DNA of 64,000 nt from Epichloe hybrida (Eukaryota > Ascomycota > Sordariomycetes > Hypocreales > Clavicipitaceae): the NCBI GenBank assembly GCA_019022495.1, contig JAFEKR010000004.1, positions 2,542,001-2,606,000 of the forward strand. The letters run 5' to 3'. Numbering within the stretch: the stretch's first letter is position 1; each line of letters starts with the position of its first letter. A model generated the notes under the pieces. The model was not told the origin of the DNA. It did no database searches and worked only from the letters and a program-made list of their open reading frames with translations. The position numbers were made by a program, and so were the translations under genes. Positions 1 to 12,569 of the stretch are shown one piece after another.

Positions 1-1061
1 TTAATAGTAATAGCTACCTTTAGAAGTAGCTTTAATAAGTTTAAATAGCCTATTATAAAGCTATATAATTTAAGCTAAAGTCTAGTAGTGTGTTAGTAAT
101 AACTAGGCAAATTCTAGTTAAGAGAGATATACTATAATATAGTTTTTATTATTTTAGAAGTAATAAGCATATTTTATTAAATAGCCTATTAAATATTAGC
201 TATAAAGAAGTAATAAGTAAGTAAAGAAGTTATACTTAAAGATTTATTATATTTAGCTAGGAAGGTTTTTTTATTAATAAGGTATCTTAGAATCTTATAA
301 GTGCTATTTTTTAGGAGAATATTCTATATTACCACTTACTAATAATAGCGTATATATAGAATCTTTTTTAAAGTTATTTTACTAGTAATAAGTTAGTAAT
401 AAAAACGCTATAAGGATATAATAAACTTATAATAAGATTTTAGAAGAAGTTTACTTTTAGGGAGACTTTATAGGAGATTTCTTAGTTAATAGATTTTCTT
501 AAGGCATTAATAAAGGCAGAGTTTAGGTATAAGACTTAGACATAGTAAACTAGCTATAAGTTAGCTATAATAGACTAGATAAGGAAGTTATGCTAATAAG
601 AGTATAAACTCATAAGCTAGATAAGGGTAAGAAACTAAGATAAATAAGGATAGATAATAATAATAATTAGGGACTAAAAGAGGTTAGTAACTACTAAGTA
701 ATAGTAGTAAGAGAGCTACTACTTAGCTAGTAAGAGTAACTTATAAGGTTAAGGGATATTATAAAAGAAAGGAAAAGTGTAAAAAGGGGGAAAAATTAGT
801 CTCTTTTATATTAACCCTAGACCCCTTAAGTAATCTAACGCACTGTGTATAGGTAATTCATAAATTATAATAATAACTATTAGCATTACTAAACGCATAT
901 ATACCTAATAGCTACGAGCTTATAGTGACTATAACATAAGCCCTCTAGTTAGACTATTTAAAACCCTAGCATTAGGTACCTTATTTATTTAACTAATTAC
1001 AAAAATTAACATGGGTTATCTATATTATTTTTTCTAGCTATATAACAGGTAATAACATTTG
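1..1061 (+). mobile_element. Internal part of LTR element, copy 1 (left of Copia insertion)
   Basis: AT-rich, RIP-degraded sequence with no usable reading frame. It aligns along its length with about 9270-10345, with mostly C/T and G/A differences. It is the internal region of the element whose 270-bp LTR lies at 8502-8771. A Copia element (1062-8259) split it at the 5-bp target ATTTG (1057-1061 and 8260-8264), and the rest resumes at 8260. The left end of the element lies outside the window. A polypurine run before the LTRs at 8502 and 10844 indicates plus orientation. Confidence 0.75.
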
Positions 1062-1878
1062 TATTGAAATGTAGGGAGCTAGTTGCCAGCTGGCAACAGC
1101 TGTACAGGTGCGGCTCTACGGTTAGGGACTAGTAGAACCACCACGTTGAAATATTTAACGCAACGCAACGGAAGGTTTCGGCAGTTATTAACTAATAGAA
1201 TTCAATCTAGATGACTTTTACAATATCTTATATACTAATAGAATTGATTTTAGTGACGTTATACAGGCAATGCGGCTGTTGGATTAAGAGGCCTAGCTAT
1301 CTAGCTAGATTGAAAAGATCTTCTTTCTCTCATATACCCACTAACCGTATTAGTGGATCCGGACCGCCAAAGAGGTCTTACAGGCCACTTTTTATTTTCC
1401 GCAAAATTTATTTGTATGTAAAATCCAAAAAATTGACTCACCACTATACAAACTAGTAACCTGTATGCACTAAATTTTAGTCTAAAAAATATTCCTATAT
1501 AAAACGAAAGCCCTGTCTTCTAGCTTTAATTTGCTATATGCAAGACTTTTATACAACCTCTAGTTAAAGAGAAAATCGCTATTAAATATAGCTATAGGGT
1601 AACTTGCTTACGTCACCTTAGCTTACCTAATTACTAGTGGCGCTGCGGTTATGGCTACGCTTGTAGCCACAACGCAATTGAATAATCCACAATTAACAAT
1701 TGATTTAGATTAGTCATCCACTCGGTTAGTCGCAGCTATTAATAGCTACAACGTAGCTATTAATAGCTACCTTCGCGACCGTTAACAGCTGCAGTGCAGC
1801 TATTAGGCTTGCAATGCAAGCTAGTAATAGAAAGGTCCTTTAACTAGAAAGGGCTAAAAATAGGTCTTATTTTTAACA
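1062..1878 (-). repeat. 3' LTR of Copia-1 (817 bp)
   Basis: Matches 7443-8259 over its full length. Read on the minus strand it begins TGTTAAAAATAAG and ends TTTCAATA. This copy carries more T/A at variable sites than the right copy, so RIP hit it harder. An 81-codon open frame at 1211-1456 recurs in the right LTR, but it is only LTR sequence. Confidence 0.92.
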
Positions 1879-2099
1879 CCCCCTTTACAAAAGAATTACA
1901 TATAAGCTAATTAAAAGCGTATAAAGTGATATAGGGTAAACAAGAACTTTTAGATAAAAACAGATAAAAGGGAAAAATAGGAAAAGATAAAAGACCCCCT
2001 TTTGAATTCCTAGCTATTGTTAAATATAGCTCCCTTTTTAGCGTTGTTTTTAGTTCCCTGTTAAAGGGATTTAGTTGTTGGTTTTTAGTGATTATCAAG

Positions 2100-5000
2100 C
2101 CCTAAGAGCTTAATAAAGGCCTGATGAAGAGGTCTAGATAAAGGCTTTATTAGACTGTCTGCAGGCATTGACTTCGTATCTAGATATTCGATCTTAGCTA
2201 AACCCTCTAAAACCTATTGCCTAATATAGTTAAACTTTAGTAAGGTATGCTTTGTATGGCTATGTAAGGCAGGGTTATAGGTAGTGGTTATAGCACCTTA
2301 ATTATCGCAATATATCTGGATAGGGGGAGAAATAGGGGTTTTTAGCTCCTTAAATAAGCCCTAAAGCTACTATAGCTCCTGGAAGGTCTCGCAGATAGCG
2401 TTAGCTTTAGCTTCTAATGTTAATAGAGCTATTGTACTAGCTTTCTTTGATTTCCAGCTAATAGGTCCGCTAGCTAGCTTGAATAAATAAGCGTAGGTTA
2501 ATTTAGAGGTCTTTTTATCCCCTGTAAAATTACTATCGCAATAACCTATTAGGCTTTTACTAGCTATACCTTTAGGGTCTCCCCTGTAGATTATAGCGAG
2601 GAATTTAGTCTCTAATAGGTACCTAAGCAGGTTTTTGGCTGCTTTTAGGTGCTTTATATAGGGCCTAGCTAGTGCTGTAGATAGCCACTGAAGTGTAAAG
2701 GCCACGTCCGGCCTTGTAAGCAACATTAGGTACATTATAGTCCCTATAATACACTGATAGAGCTTGATTTCGCTAGCTATTAAAAGCTTAGTGGTCTGCG
2801 TAGCTAAAACGCCTAGCTAAAGAGGTATGCTAATAGGCTTACTATCTAGCATATTAAATCGATTTAAAGCCTCTGAGATATACTGAGATTAATGAATTTT
2901 TAGGACCCTATTAGGTCTATCTTGTACAATTTGAACCCCTAAGAAGAATTCAGCTAGCCCCCTATCTTCTATTGGATAGACTTTATGAAGTTCCTTTTTA
3001 AGTCTTTGGATATAACGTAAATCCAGTCTAATTAGAAGACAATCATTTACATATGTGATGATAAAGGTTTTGGTGGAGGAATTATAGAATATAGCTAGGT
3101 TAGAAATTAGAGGGCTAAATCCTAGGGACTTTAGCACTGTAATTAGTGCTTGTTGCCACTCCCTTGAGCTTTGTTTTAGGCCATATAAAGATTTCTGTAA
3201 TAAAATTACTTGATCTTTAGAAGGTTTATAGCCAAAACTTTTAGCTAATTTAGCTAATTTAGGATTTGCTTTAAGGAATTCGATAAATCTGTCTGGAATA
3301 ACCATATAAATCTGTTGTTGTAGCTTACTATTAAGAAAAGCTCCTATAAAATCGACCTGTTTGATTTCCTAGTTATTCTAAGCCGCTAGGGCTAGTAAAA
3401 TCCTCTAGCTAGGGGGAATGCTTGTGGCTGTAAAGGTCTCTAGATAATCTAGACCTTTGATTTGCATAAATCCCTTAGCAACGAGTTGGGCCTTGTATTT
3501 TAAAGGATTATTTTCTTTATCCTTTTTAAGCTTATAAACAAGCCTATTCTTTAGTACTTTTCGGCCCTTAGGTACTTAGTCTTTCCCTATAAATTTAAAA
3601 GTACTAGCCTTTAGAAGCTGTTTGTATTCCTTGTACGTAGCTTCTATCTATTTATCCCTTTTAGGGCTAGATATAGCTTGCTTCCAGGTCTTAGGTTTGG
3701 GGCTATTAGGGTTGTTTTCCTTTAGCTTCTCCTATACCTTAAAGCAGATTTCTTTTATAAAATCTAGAGAAGAAGGGGAACTAATATTAACATCTATAGG
3801 GTTAATATTAGGGCCAAAGTCGGTAATTTTGTCAAAATCAAGGTCCGGAGTCGAAATCTGATTTCCTAGTGAAGTTACAGGCGTGGCCTCCTCTAAGGCC
3901 TCTGGAATCGGTTCCTTAGGGGGTTATACAGGCCCTATAGGGTGTTTTTCTTAACCTATAGGGGGACCTCCTATGTTGTCTATAGGGTAATCCTTTAAAC
4001 CTTGATTTAGATCTTGATTTTCTAAATCATTTTCCCCCTCTAAAGGGTTATCCCTTATAGAAAGCCTAGGTAATCCTTTAGAGACAGGACCTATAGGTTC
4101 TATAATCTTAATAAAGCTAGTCTTTGTAACTAGCCTTTTAGAGGGGATGTACACTAGATAGGTGTTAGAACCTAGTGTAGCTAATAACCTTCTAGGGATA
4201 GTCCTAGCTGCTAACTTCTGGGCTTTAGGTTGTTTTTCCAGGGGGATTAGAATCTTATAGTGAGATCCTATGGCTCTAATACTGCTAATATTAGTTGTAT
4301 AGGGCTGATTTAGCTCCCTAGCTAGCAGTTGTTTAGGGCTTTTATCCTTAGTGGTATTAGTAGTTATATTAACTAGGTTAACAACTGCAGGTAATACAAA
4401 ACACCATAAATATAAAGGTAATTTTGCCCACTAGATAGTAGCCCTTAATTAATCTAGAATAGTACGAATTGAACGCTCTGCTAATCCATTTTGCTCATGG
4501 ATATAGGGACTAGAAGTCGTAAATTTGATCCCTTTAGAATTTAACTAAGTTTGATAACTAGAATTGATTTCTTGGCCCCTATTAAAGTGAAGGTGCCTAG
4601 GATATTAACCTAGTTGATTTTTAAGCCCTCTGAAGAAGCCCTTAATAGCCCTATAAATAGTTAGGCCTTCCTTATTAGGTAATAAGAACACCCACTTATA
4701 TCTAGTTTTTCGATTAACTAGAAATAAGCAAATTAACTGTTTATTGTACAGTATAGGGCTGATTTTTAGCGTATCCCCCTCTATTTGATCTAGAGCTCTA
4801 GGGGGGTTAGGGATAGCTAATTTCCTAGGTCTTCTAACTGCCTTAGATTGATCATAAGCTATATATTTAAAGTCTTTATCCTTAATTTTAGAAAAATCAG
4901 GGATTCCTTTAGTTATAAGGCTTGTTTTCTTTAGCAAAGGAAGCCCTAGGTGCCCTAATCGTACATGCCATAGGCTAGCTAGTTCCAGTAACTTTTGATA

Positions 5001-7066
5001 TTGAAGGTCTTTAGGGCCTGAATTAGGGTCTAGATTTAGGTCTAGATTAGGGCCCTCTCCGTTAGTCCCCTGCTAGGCCCCTTGAGAACCATAGGCCTCT
5101 TAGGGAGGTATTAGGGACCTTTTTTCTTTACTAAGGCCCTCTAACACCCCTAAATCTATTTCTTTAGATTTATAAGGGACCTAACCTGGGGCTATAGGCG
5201 TTGGAGAAGGGACTAAATCCCCTAAATCATCCCGTATGACTTCTTCAATATTATCATCATTTTCGTCGATTTCAGCGATTTCGTCCAAATTAGAAGCCTA
5301 ATCTGGCTTTTTAGAGGGAATTTGAACCTCTATAGGGTAGCTAATCGGATAGCTATGACCCCTAAAGCTGGCATAGGTAAAAGGTCGGATATAATGAGAT
5401 TTTTTACAGGGCCCTTTATGTAACGTTAGTGTAGATTGGTTTTTAACGTGAAAGAAAAAACCATGTTTTTCTACATCTAGGTAAGCAATACAAGACCTAT
5501 CTTTAAGATAAAGATGGTTTTTTATAAAGCAACCGCTAGATATATAGTGAATAAGGCCACTAACTATATTAACATTAAGCTGAGGAAAATATAGAGTATC
5601 CTTTAGCACTAAGGTCCTATATTTATTAGGTTTCTTTTGATATAAGACCTTAAAAACAGCACTACCGTGACCCTTAGGATAAATAGGGCTACCACTGGTT
5701 ATAATAGGGTTAGATTCCCCCTTCTTAAAAGGGGTATAATCCCTAAAGACCTCCCTAGAATTAACTATATGTACAGTTAAACCTGTATTATATAATAGGG
5801 CCTTTTTTATGTCTTTACTATAATAATTAAAACCATTTAAGGTATTAATTTCTTGTTTTTCATTATCCGAATCACTAGAGCTAGAATTAGAGCTACTATT
5901 GCTAGAGCTCTTATAACTAGTCTTGTAATTACTAGGTTTCTTATACGGATTAAGTGCTCCATTAGAAAGGTTGTAATTTCCTAGCATAAAAGAACATTCT
6001 GTAAGTTCTTTAGTATCCTTTTTATCTAATTTTTGACCCTTTTGCTTCTTTTTCTTCTTATTAGAATTAGAAAAGCCCTTATTTTCTTCAGAGCCTTCTT
6101 TCTTCTTCTTCTAACCTTTAGGGGCCTTTTCCTTGTCTTTAGCACCCTTTTCTAGGTCTTTAGCCCTATAATTCAGGGCTTTAGCTACCGTAGATGACTT
6201 ATCCCTCTGTTTAGCTAGAAGGTCTGCTATCAGAAATTCAAGATTTAGGGCTTCTAAGGGGACCCCTATAGCCCTATTTGTACGCATGCTAAATCGTTGC
6301 CTCTTAGCCCACTAAGGGAAGGTTGATTTTAGGGATTAAAGATATTAATTAACCTAATCTATAGGATCAATTAGGACCCCTGAAATTAATAATCTAGCTA
6401 GTAGATTATTAAAGACCGCATTAAAGGCTTCTAAAGTCCCCTTAAATCCATGAAAATTCAGGTTATAAAATTCAGAATATAGGGACCCCTCTGGATTTTA
6501 ACGCTATGTGAATATTGCCTAACAAGTAAATTATAGTCTTCTTTAGGTGATTTTTGCCAAGTTATAGTGGCTTGGGGGCCTTCCGTACAACTATCCCTTA
6601 GTAACATTAGGATAATAGCTTGGTTAGCGTCCCCTAGCGCCCTAGAAATATCCGGATTATCTAGAAAATTAGGCATGCCTAAAGCTCTAAATTAGATAGC
6701 TAGGGCTTGTTTCCATTGATTGAAATTTTCAGCTCCTTTAAGCTTAGCAGTCTTAGGGAAGCTATAAACCCTCTTATTAAATTCCTTAATAATCGAATTA
6801 TTAAAGGCAGCTTATATAGAGCTAGATTCAGGTGCCTTATCTTGCTGAATAGGCTGTTGAACTTGCTGCTAACTAGTAGGCTTAGTAGCTTCCACACCCT
6901 CTATAGATCTATCATTAATAGCTAAAGTTAAGGACTCTAGCTTCTGTATTACTAGATCGATAGCATTTTGTTGTCTAATAACCTGCTCTTTTAGCTGGTT
7001 ATTTAGAACCTCTTGCGCACTAAGATCAGGGACTGGAGGTCCCTGACCTTGTTAATTGGTATCCAT
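2100..7066 (-). pseudogene. Copia-1 gag-pol remnant
   Basis: Gag starts at ATG 7066 (minus), and its fifth codon is already TAA. In order along the minus strand: a Gag coiled region (about 6900-7060); a Pol beta-barrel/protease part at 5298-5987, where the motif around residue 90 reads NTG instead of D(S/T)G; a GAG-pre-integrase and integrase core (4440-4937, with DQIEGDT and later SPYIHEQNGLAERS); reverse transcriptase (2889-3305, with LYGLKQSSREW and YVNDCLL, the second catalytic Asp replaced by Asn); and the RNase H region (2370-2735, with RPDVAF and TLEAKANA). Stops between blocks are TAG/TAA, as RIP makes from CAG/CAA. The protein is not functional. Confidence 0.9.
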
Positions 7067-7072
7067 CTTCTA

Positions 7073-7395
7073 ATTTTATAGAAGGGAAGTCTTCTATTCG
7101 TACTGAAATTCCTTTTTATAGAAGGGAAAAGCTTCTATCCATGCTGAATTTCCTTTTTATAGAAGGGAAAAGCTTCTATTCTCACTGAATTTCCTTTTTA
7201 TAGAAGGGAAAAGCTTCTATCCTTGCTGAACTTCCTTTTTATAGAAGGGAAAGCTTCTATATTGCTTGTGCGCTTCCTGTTTTATAGAAGGGAAGTCTTC
7301 TGTAACCACAATGATTCCTTTTTATAGAAGGGAATAGCTTCTATCTCGCGGGTCCTTCCTATTTTATAGAAGGGAAGTCTTCTGTAACCGTACGC
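7073..7395 (-). repeat. Eight-copy ~40-bp tandem repeat with hairpins in Copia-1 leader
   Basis: Eight units begin TTTTATAGAAGGGAA and are spaced 39-42 bp apart. The core ATAGAAG...CTTCTAT is an inverted repeat, so each unit can fold into a short hairpin; the 3' part of each unit varies. The array lies between the 5' LTR/primer site and the gag start, in the untranslated leader. Confidence 0.85.
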
Positions 7396-7442
7396 AAAGT
7401 GCACTAGAAAGAATTTTATAGTGATAGGCCAGGCTTATAACC

Positions 7443-8259
7443 TATTGAAATGTAGGGAGCTAGTTGCCGGCTAGCAACAGCTGTACAGGTGCGGCTCTAC
7501 GGTTAGGGACTAGTAGAACCACCACGTTGAAATATTTAACGCAACGCAACGGAAGGTTTTGGCAGTTATTAACTAATAGAATTCAATCTAGATGACTTTT
7601 ACGATATCTTATATACTAATAGAATTGATTTTAGTGACGTTATACGGGCAATGCAGCTGTTGGATTGAGAGGCCTAGCTATCTAGCTAGATTAAAAAGAT
7701 CTTCTTCCTCTCATATACTCACTAACCGTATTGGTAAATCTAGACCGCTAAAGAGGTCTTATAGGCCACTTTTTATTTTCCGCAAAATTCATTTATATGT
7801 AAAATCCAAAAAATCAACTCACCACCATACAAACTAGCAACCCATATGCACCAAATTTTGGTCTAAAAAATATTCCTGCATAAAACAAAAGCCCTATCTT
7901 CTAGCTTTAATTTGCTATATGCAAGACTTTTGTATGACCTCTAGTTAAAGAGAAAATCGCTGTCAAAGATAGCTATAGGGTAACCTGCTTACGTCACCCT
8001 AGCTTACCTAATTACTAGTGGCGCTGCGGTTGTGGCTGCGCTTGTAGCCATAACGCAATTGAATAATCCACAATTAACAATTGATTTGGATTAGTCATCC
8101 ACTCGGTTAGTCGCAGCTGTTAACAGCTACGACGTAGCCATTGACAGCCACCTTCGCGACCGTTAACAGCTGCAGTGCAGCTGTTAGGCTTGCAATGCAA
8201 GCTAGTAATAGAAAGGTCCTTTAACTAGAAAGGGCTAAAAATAGGTCTTATTTTTAACA
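7443..8259 (-). repeat. 5' LTR of Copia-1 (817 bp)
   Basis: Near-identical partner of 1062-1878, with less C-to-T decay. It is followed by the target duplication ATTTG at 8260-8264. Confidence 0.92.
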
Positions 8260-8501
8260 ATTTGGTTTACTATAGTAAAGCTACGTATAAGCTGCTATTA
8301 GAATATTACTAACTATAATAAGGGGTTATTTTTAATTAGTGGCATTATTATTATTGTTTCTTTTTGTTTACTTACATATCTAATATCTAGACATAAGGTG
8401 CCCTATCTTATTTTTCCTTGCAAAGCTTTAATGCAGTAACTATACCCTAAGTAAGTAGCTTATTTTATAATTAAGGTTAATTATATATAAGGGGGGTATT
8501 A
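8260..8501 (+). mobile_element. Internal part of LTR element, copy 1 (right of Copia insertion)
   Basis: Continues the sequence interrupted at 1061 and matches about 10624-10843. It ends with a G-rich polypurine tract (8491-8496) immediately before the LTR at 8502. No open frame. Confidence 0.75.
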
Positions 8502-8771
8502 TATTAGGAGCGTAAAGGTTAAAGATAGGATGTTTATTAAAGTAAGTCTTTAAAAAACCTTTAGGCTATATAAATAATAAAGAGGCTAGCTAGCTATAAG
8601 ATAGCCACGTGCTTATAAAGCAAGGTATTTATTAAAGACTACGCATATTATTAGTGCTAGGTTAGAGATTAAAACCTTCACGCACCTGCCCTTAGCTAGC
8701 ATCTATCTAGCAGCGACTGTGATAGTCTTAGCCATCACTTCGTTCTTAACCTTTTGGTGCAAGCCGTGACA
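8502..8771 (+). repeat. 270-bp LTR, shared middle copy
   Basis: The same 270-bp sequence occurs at 10354-10623 and 10844-11113. The ends are TGTCAGGAGC...GTGACA in the best-preserved copy; here the first bases have decayed to TATTAGGAGC. It sits between two internal regions, so it acts as the right LTR of one unit and the left LTR of the next. Confidence 0.88.
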
Positions 8772-10843
8772 CTACTAGTCCCTTATTATTATTAGTAGCT
8801 ATAAAAGCTATAAAGGAAGAGGCCTTAGGAGTATTTTTATTATTAAAATCCCTCTCTTTATATATATAAACCTAAAGTATACTAAGAAGCTTAATAAAAC
8901 TAATATATTTAAGTAAATTAATAGTATTTAGTATAAACTACTAGTAAGTTAGTTAAGCATTAGCTATATATATTAAGAAAGCTTACCTTTAGGATATTTT
9001 AGGCTATAAAGTAAAGATAGTTTATAATATTAATTTAAGTCTTTAAATTTATAGTATTACTTAGTAACACTATTATAGTATATTTATTATATTTTACCTT
9101 ATAAGTAATATTAGTAAATATTTAGGTATAGTAAATATAACTATACTTATTAGAATTTTTATAAATTAGAATAGTATTTTATAGCTTTTTCTTTACTTTT
9201 ATAATAGGCTAGTAGTAAGTTAGTAGTAATTTAGTATCTAGGAAATAGAATTATACTTACTTTATTTTAATAGTAATAGCTACCTTTAGGAGTAGCTTTA
9301 ATAAGTTTAAATAGCTTATTATAAAGCTATATAATTTAAGCTAAAGTCTAGTAGTGTGTTAGTAATAAGTAAGTAAATTCTAGTTAAAAGAGATATACTA
9401 TAATATAGTTTTTATTATTTTAGAAGTAATAAGTATATTTTATTAAATAGCCTATTAAATATTAGCTATAAAGAAGTAATAAGTAAGTAAAAATATTATA
9501 CTTAAAGACTTATTATATTTAGCTAGGAAGGTTTTTTTATTAATAAGGTATCCTAGAATCTTATAAGTACTATTTTTTAGGAGAATATTTTATATTATTA
9601 CTTACTAATAATAGTGTATATATAGAATTTTCTTTAAAGCTATTTTACTAGTAATAAGTTAGTAATAAAGATACTATAAGGATATAATAAACTTATAATA
9701 AGATTTTAGAAGAAGTTTACTTTAAAGAAAACTTTATAAAAGACTTTATAAGAGATTTCTTAGTTAATAGATTTTCTTAAGGTATTAATAAAGGTAAAGT
9801 TTAGGCATAAGACTTAGATATAGTAAACTAGCTATAAGTTAGCTATAATAGACTAGATAAGGAAGTTATACTAATAAGAGTATAAACTTATAAGCTAGAT
9901 AAGGGTAAGAAACTAAGATAAATAAGGATAAATAATAATAATAATTAGGGACTAAAAGAGATTAGTAACTACTAAGTAATAGTAATAAAAGAGCTACTAC
10001 TTAGCTAGTAAAGGTAACTTATAAGGTTAAGGGATATTATAAAAGAGAGAAAAAGTGTAAAAAAAAGGAAAAATTAGTCTCTTTTATATTAACCCTAAAC
10101 CCCTTAAGTAATCTAATACACTATATATAGGTAATTTATAAATTATAATAATAACTATTAGCATTACTAAATATATATATGCCTAATAGCTATAAGCTTA
10201 TAGTAACTATAATATAAGCCCTTTAGTTAGACTATTTAGAACCTTAGTATTAGGTACCTTATTTATTTAACTAATTATAAAAATTAATATAGGTTATTTA
10301 TATTATTTTTTCTAGCTATATAATAGGTAATAATATTTATCTTACTATAGTAATGTCAGGAGCGCAGAGGTTAAAGATAGGATGTTTATCGAAGCGGGTC
10401 TTTAGAGAACCTTTAGGCCATGCAAATAACAAAGAGGCTAGCTAGCTATAAGATAGCCACGTGCTTATAGAGCGAGGTATTTATTAAAGACTACGCATAT
10501 TATTAGTGCTAGGTTAGAGATTAAAACCTTCACGCACCTACCCCTAGCTAGCATTTATCTAGTAGTGACTGCGATAGTCTTAGCTATCACTTCGTTCTTA
10601 ACCTTTCAGTGCAAGCCGTGACAAGTAAAGCTATATATAAGCTACTATTAGAATATTACTAACTATAATAAGGGGTTATTTTTAATTAGTAATATTATTA
10701 TTATTATTTCTTTTTGTTTACTTATATATCTAAATATAAGGTACCTTATCTTATTTTCTTTATAAAGCTTTAATATAATAACTATACCCTAAGTAAGTAG
10801 CTTATTTTATAATTAAGGTTAATTATATATAAGGGGGGTATTA
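8772..10843 (+). mobile_element. Internal region of LTR element, copy 2
   Basis: AT-rich internal region between LTRs 8502-8771 and 10844-11113. It is about 1.8 kb once the solo LTR inserted at 10354-10623 and its duplication are removed. No coding frame is recognisable, so the family may be non-autonomous, or RIP has erased its genes. It ends in a polypurine tract (about 10831-10840). Confidence 0.75.
10354..10623 (+). mobile_element. Solo LTR (270-bp family) inserted in a relative
   Basis: A complete 270-bp LTR beginning TGTCAGGAGCGCAG and ending CCGTGACA, flanked by the perfect 5-bp duplication AGTAA (10349-10353 and 10624-10628). It interrupts the internal region of a member of its own family. 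It keeps more C and G than the other two copies, so it is probably the youngest or least RIP-treated. Confidence 0.93.
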
Positions 10844-11113
10844 TATTAGGAGTGTAAAGGTTAAAGATAGGATATTTATTAAAGTAAGTCTTTAAAGAAC
10901 CTTTAGGCTATATAAATAATAAAAAGGCTAGCTAGCTATAAGATAGCTATATACTTATAAAGTAAGGTATTTATTAAAGACTATGTATATTATTAGTACT
11001 AGGTTAGAGATTAAAACCTTTACGTACCTGCCCCTAGCTAGCATCTATCTAGCAGCGACTGCGATAGTCTTAGCTATCACTTCGTTCTTAACCTTTTGGT
11101 GCAAGCCATGACA
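10844..11113 (+). repeat. 270-bp LTR, right end of array
   Basis: Third copy of the LTR, ending CCATGACA at 11113. The sequence then switches abruptly to GC-balanced unique DNA, so this is the right boundary of the retroelement array. Confidence 0.9.
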
Positions 11114-11125
11114 CTTTCTCTCTAA

Positions 11126-12405
11126 CTTACATCGCTGGCATACACTGTAGCCCGTGCTTTGATCTCTAACAATGGCCTAACAAATAACTGCTGGGGCTGC
11201 GGCCCTGATCTCTGGGCCGATCTGAAGACTGAGCCGCGTTCGCAACTTCAGGCAGCTCTCAAAGCAAGCATTGAGCCTTCCGCAGCCACGAACTGGGTTC
11301 CCTTTTCTGCTATGGCTAGCAACAATCTTCCTTCAATAGTGAACGCGGCGCTCTCCGCTGCAAAGGCGGCATTGGAGAAGCAGGCAATTCCTAGGACTAT
11401 CCAAACCCCCTATGGCCCTATATATGCTCCAGCCCTTGAAAGCTTATTTGGTCCAGTGTTGAGTTGAACCAAGTGTTCGCAACTCTGGGCGTTAATTCAA
11501 GCCAATTTTACACTGCCATCGGTATTGCATTTCCTACGCTTTTTTCCACCCTAGCAGATTGCAGCACAGGCGCAGGGAGTCCACGATGAGTGCCCTACAC
11601 TCTGGTACGTCAACTTTTCGAAGAACGTGTCCTCGCAAGACATAGGCAAGATCAAGGATTATCGACAGAGTATGCTGGACTTTAGGAGTTGGTTGACGGC
11701 GAAATGGTGGAATGAGGTGAGCCGGCGGCACGGAAATCCTGATGACTTCACGCAGAGAGTCGAGCAAAGCAAGGAGTTTGCGAAGATTGCATGTGAAGAC
11801 ATGGTCAAGGTGTCCTGGTATGCTTGCCTCCCTATTTTTCAAGTCTTGTAAGTTTGACACGCCGGTCATTTCTAGGCTCCGTATAACTAAAAGTCCGTTC
11901 GAAGCAAGCCACACTATCGACTGCAGTTCCTTCGACCTTTATGAAAACATTGTCTCCTGAGTTTTGAGCGGGATGGTAGATGTGGATGGCGATACCATGA
12001 AAGCCGTTGAGCCTGTCCTGCAGGACATTGTTAAATCGGTTTGACTAGGTGCGCAGACTTTTAGTGAGATGAGAGTGGTTATTATCGAAAACTATGTATA
12101 TGATGAAGCAACTTATGGCATTACCTCTTGTAAGTAAAGATACACGGTCGTGACTATTGGACTAGCTAACATGGAGGCCTAGATATTCGTCTGGTTAGCT
12201 TTGAAATTAAGGAAGCATTTTTGCCGTCATTACCGGCAAGGCACAAAGTCAAGGTCGCGTCAATCTCTAGCTGAGTCTTCTTCAGTACGAAGCGATATTT
12301 GAGCAGGGGTATGGGGTATGGTATTCTAAGAAGTATTTCCAGAATGACGAGAAGGACTTGTTTAAGGATCTAATTGGAAAGCAATCGACAGATGTTTGAA
12401 GACAA
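11126..12405 (+). pseudogene. Unidentified decayed gene, 5' end lost at LTR boundary
   Basis: Coding-like plus-strand segments in more than one frame. The first (about 11126-11466) is open from near the LTR edge and has no plausible start codon. Others are 11560-11850 (with WYVNFSKN and FRSWLTAKWWNEV), 11965-12130 and 12177-12405 (ending DLIGKQSTDV then stop). A clean intron (GTAAGT, CTAAC, CTAG) runs from about 12131 to 12180 and keeps frame. Other joints need frameshifts or pass stops, so I call it a pseudogene truncated at its 5' side. I do not recognise the family. Confidence 0.5.
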
Positions 12406-12569
12406 GTCGTGATGATAATTTATAGTTGTTTTAGTATTTCTGTTTCAGTATTGCACATTGAAACAGTATTGATGGTAGTTTGATAGAACGACGTAGTCGC
12501 TGCATGTCATTCTACGCTGCATCTTTCTAAGTGATGAGAATCCAGTTCATAAGATGTTCTTAAATAGCA

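Larger units (their letters stand above)
1062..8259 (-). mobile_element. Full-length Ty1/Copia LTR retrotransposon (Copia-1), RIP-mutated
   Basis: A 7.2-kb element with 817-bp LTRs at 1062-1878 and 7443-8259, flanked by the 5-bp duplication ATTTG. It reads on the minus strand. A polypurine tract (minus AAAGGGGG) lies just inside the left LTR, and a primer-site-like sequence (minus GGTTATAAGCCTGG) just inside the right one. Minus-strand order is Gag, beta-barrel/protease, integrase, reverse transcriptase, RNase H; integrase before RT defines Copia. Many stop codons and a lost RT aspartate show that it is inactive. Confidence 0.93.

Noticed and set aside
1211..1456. 81-codon frame inside the left LTR, repeated at 7592-7837 in the right LTR
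   Set aside because: It recurs only because the LTRs are duplicates. No domain, and both copies differ by RIP-type changes that alter residues freely.
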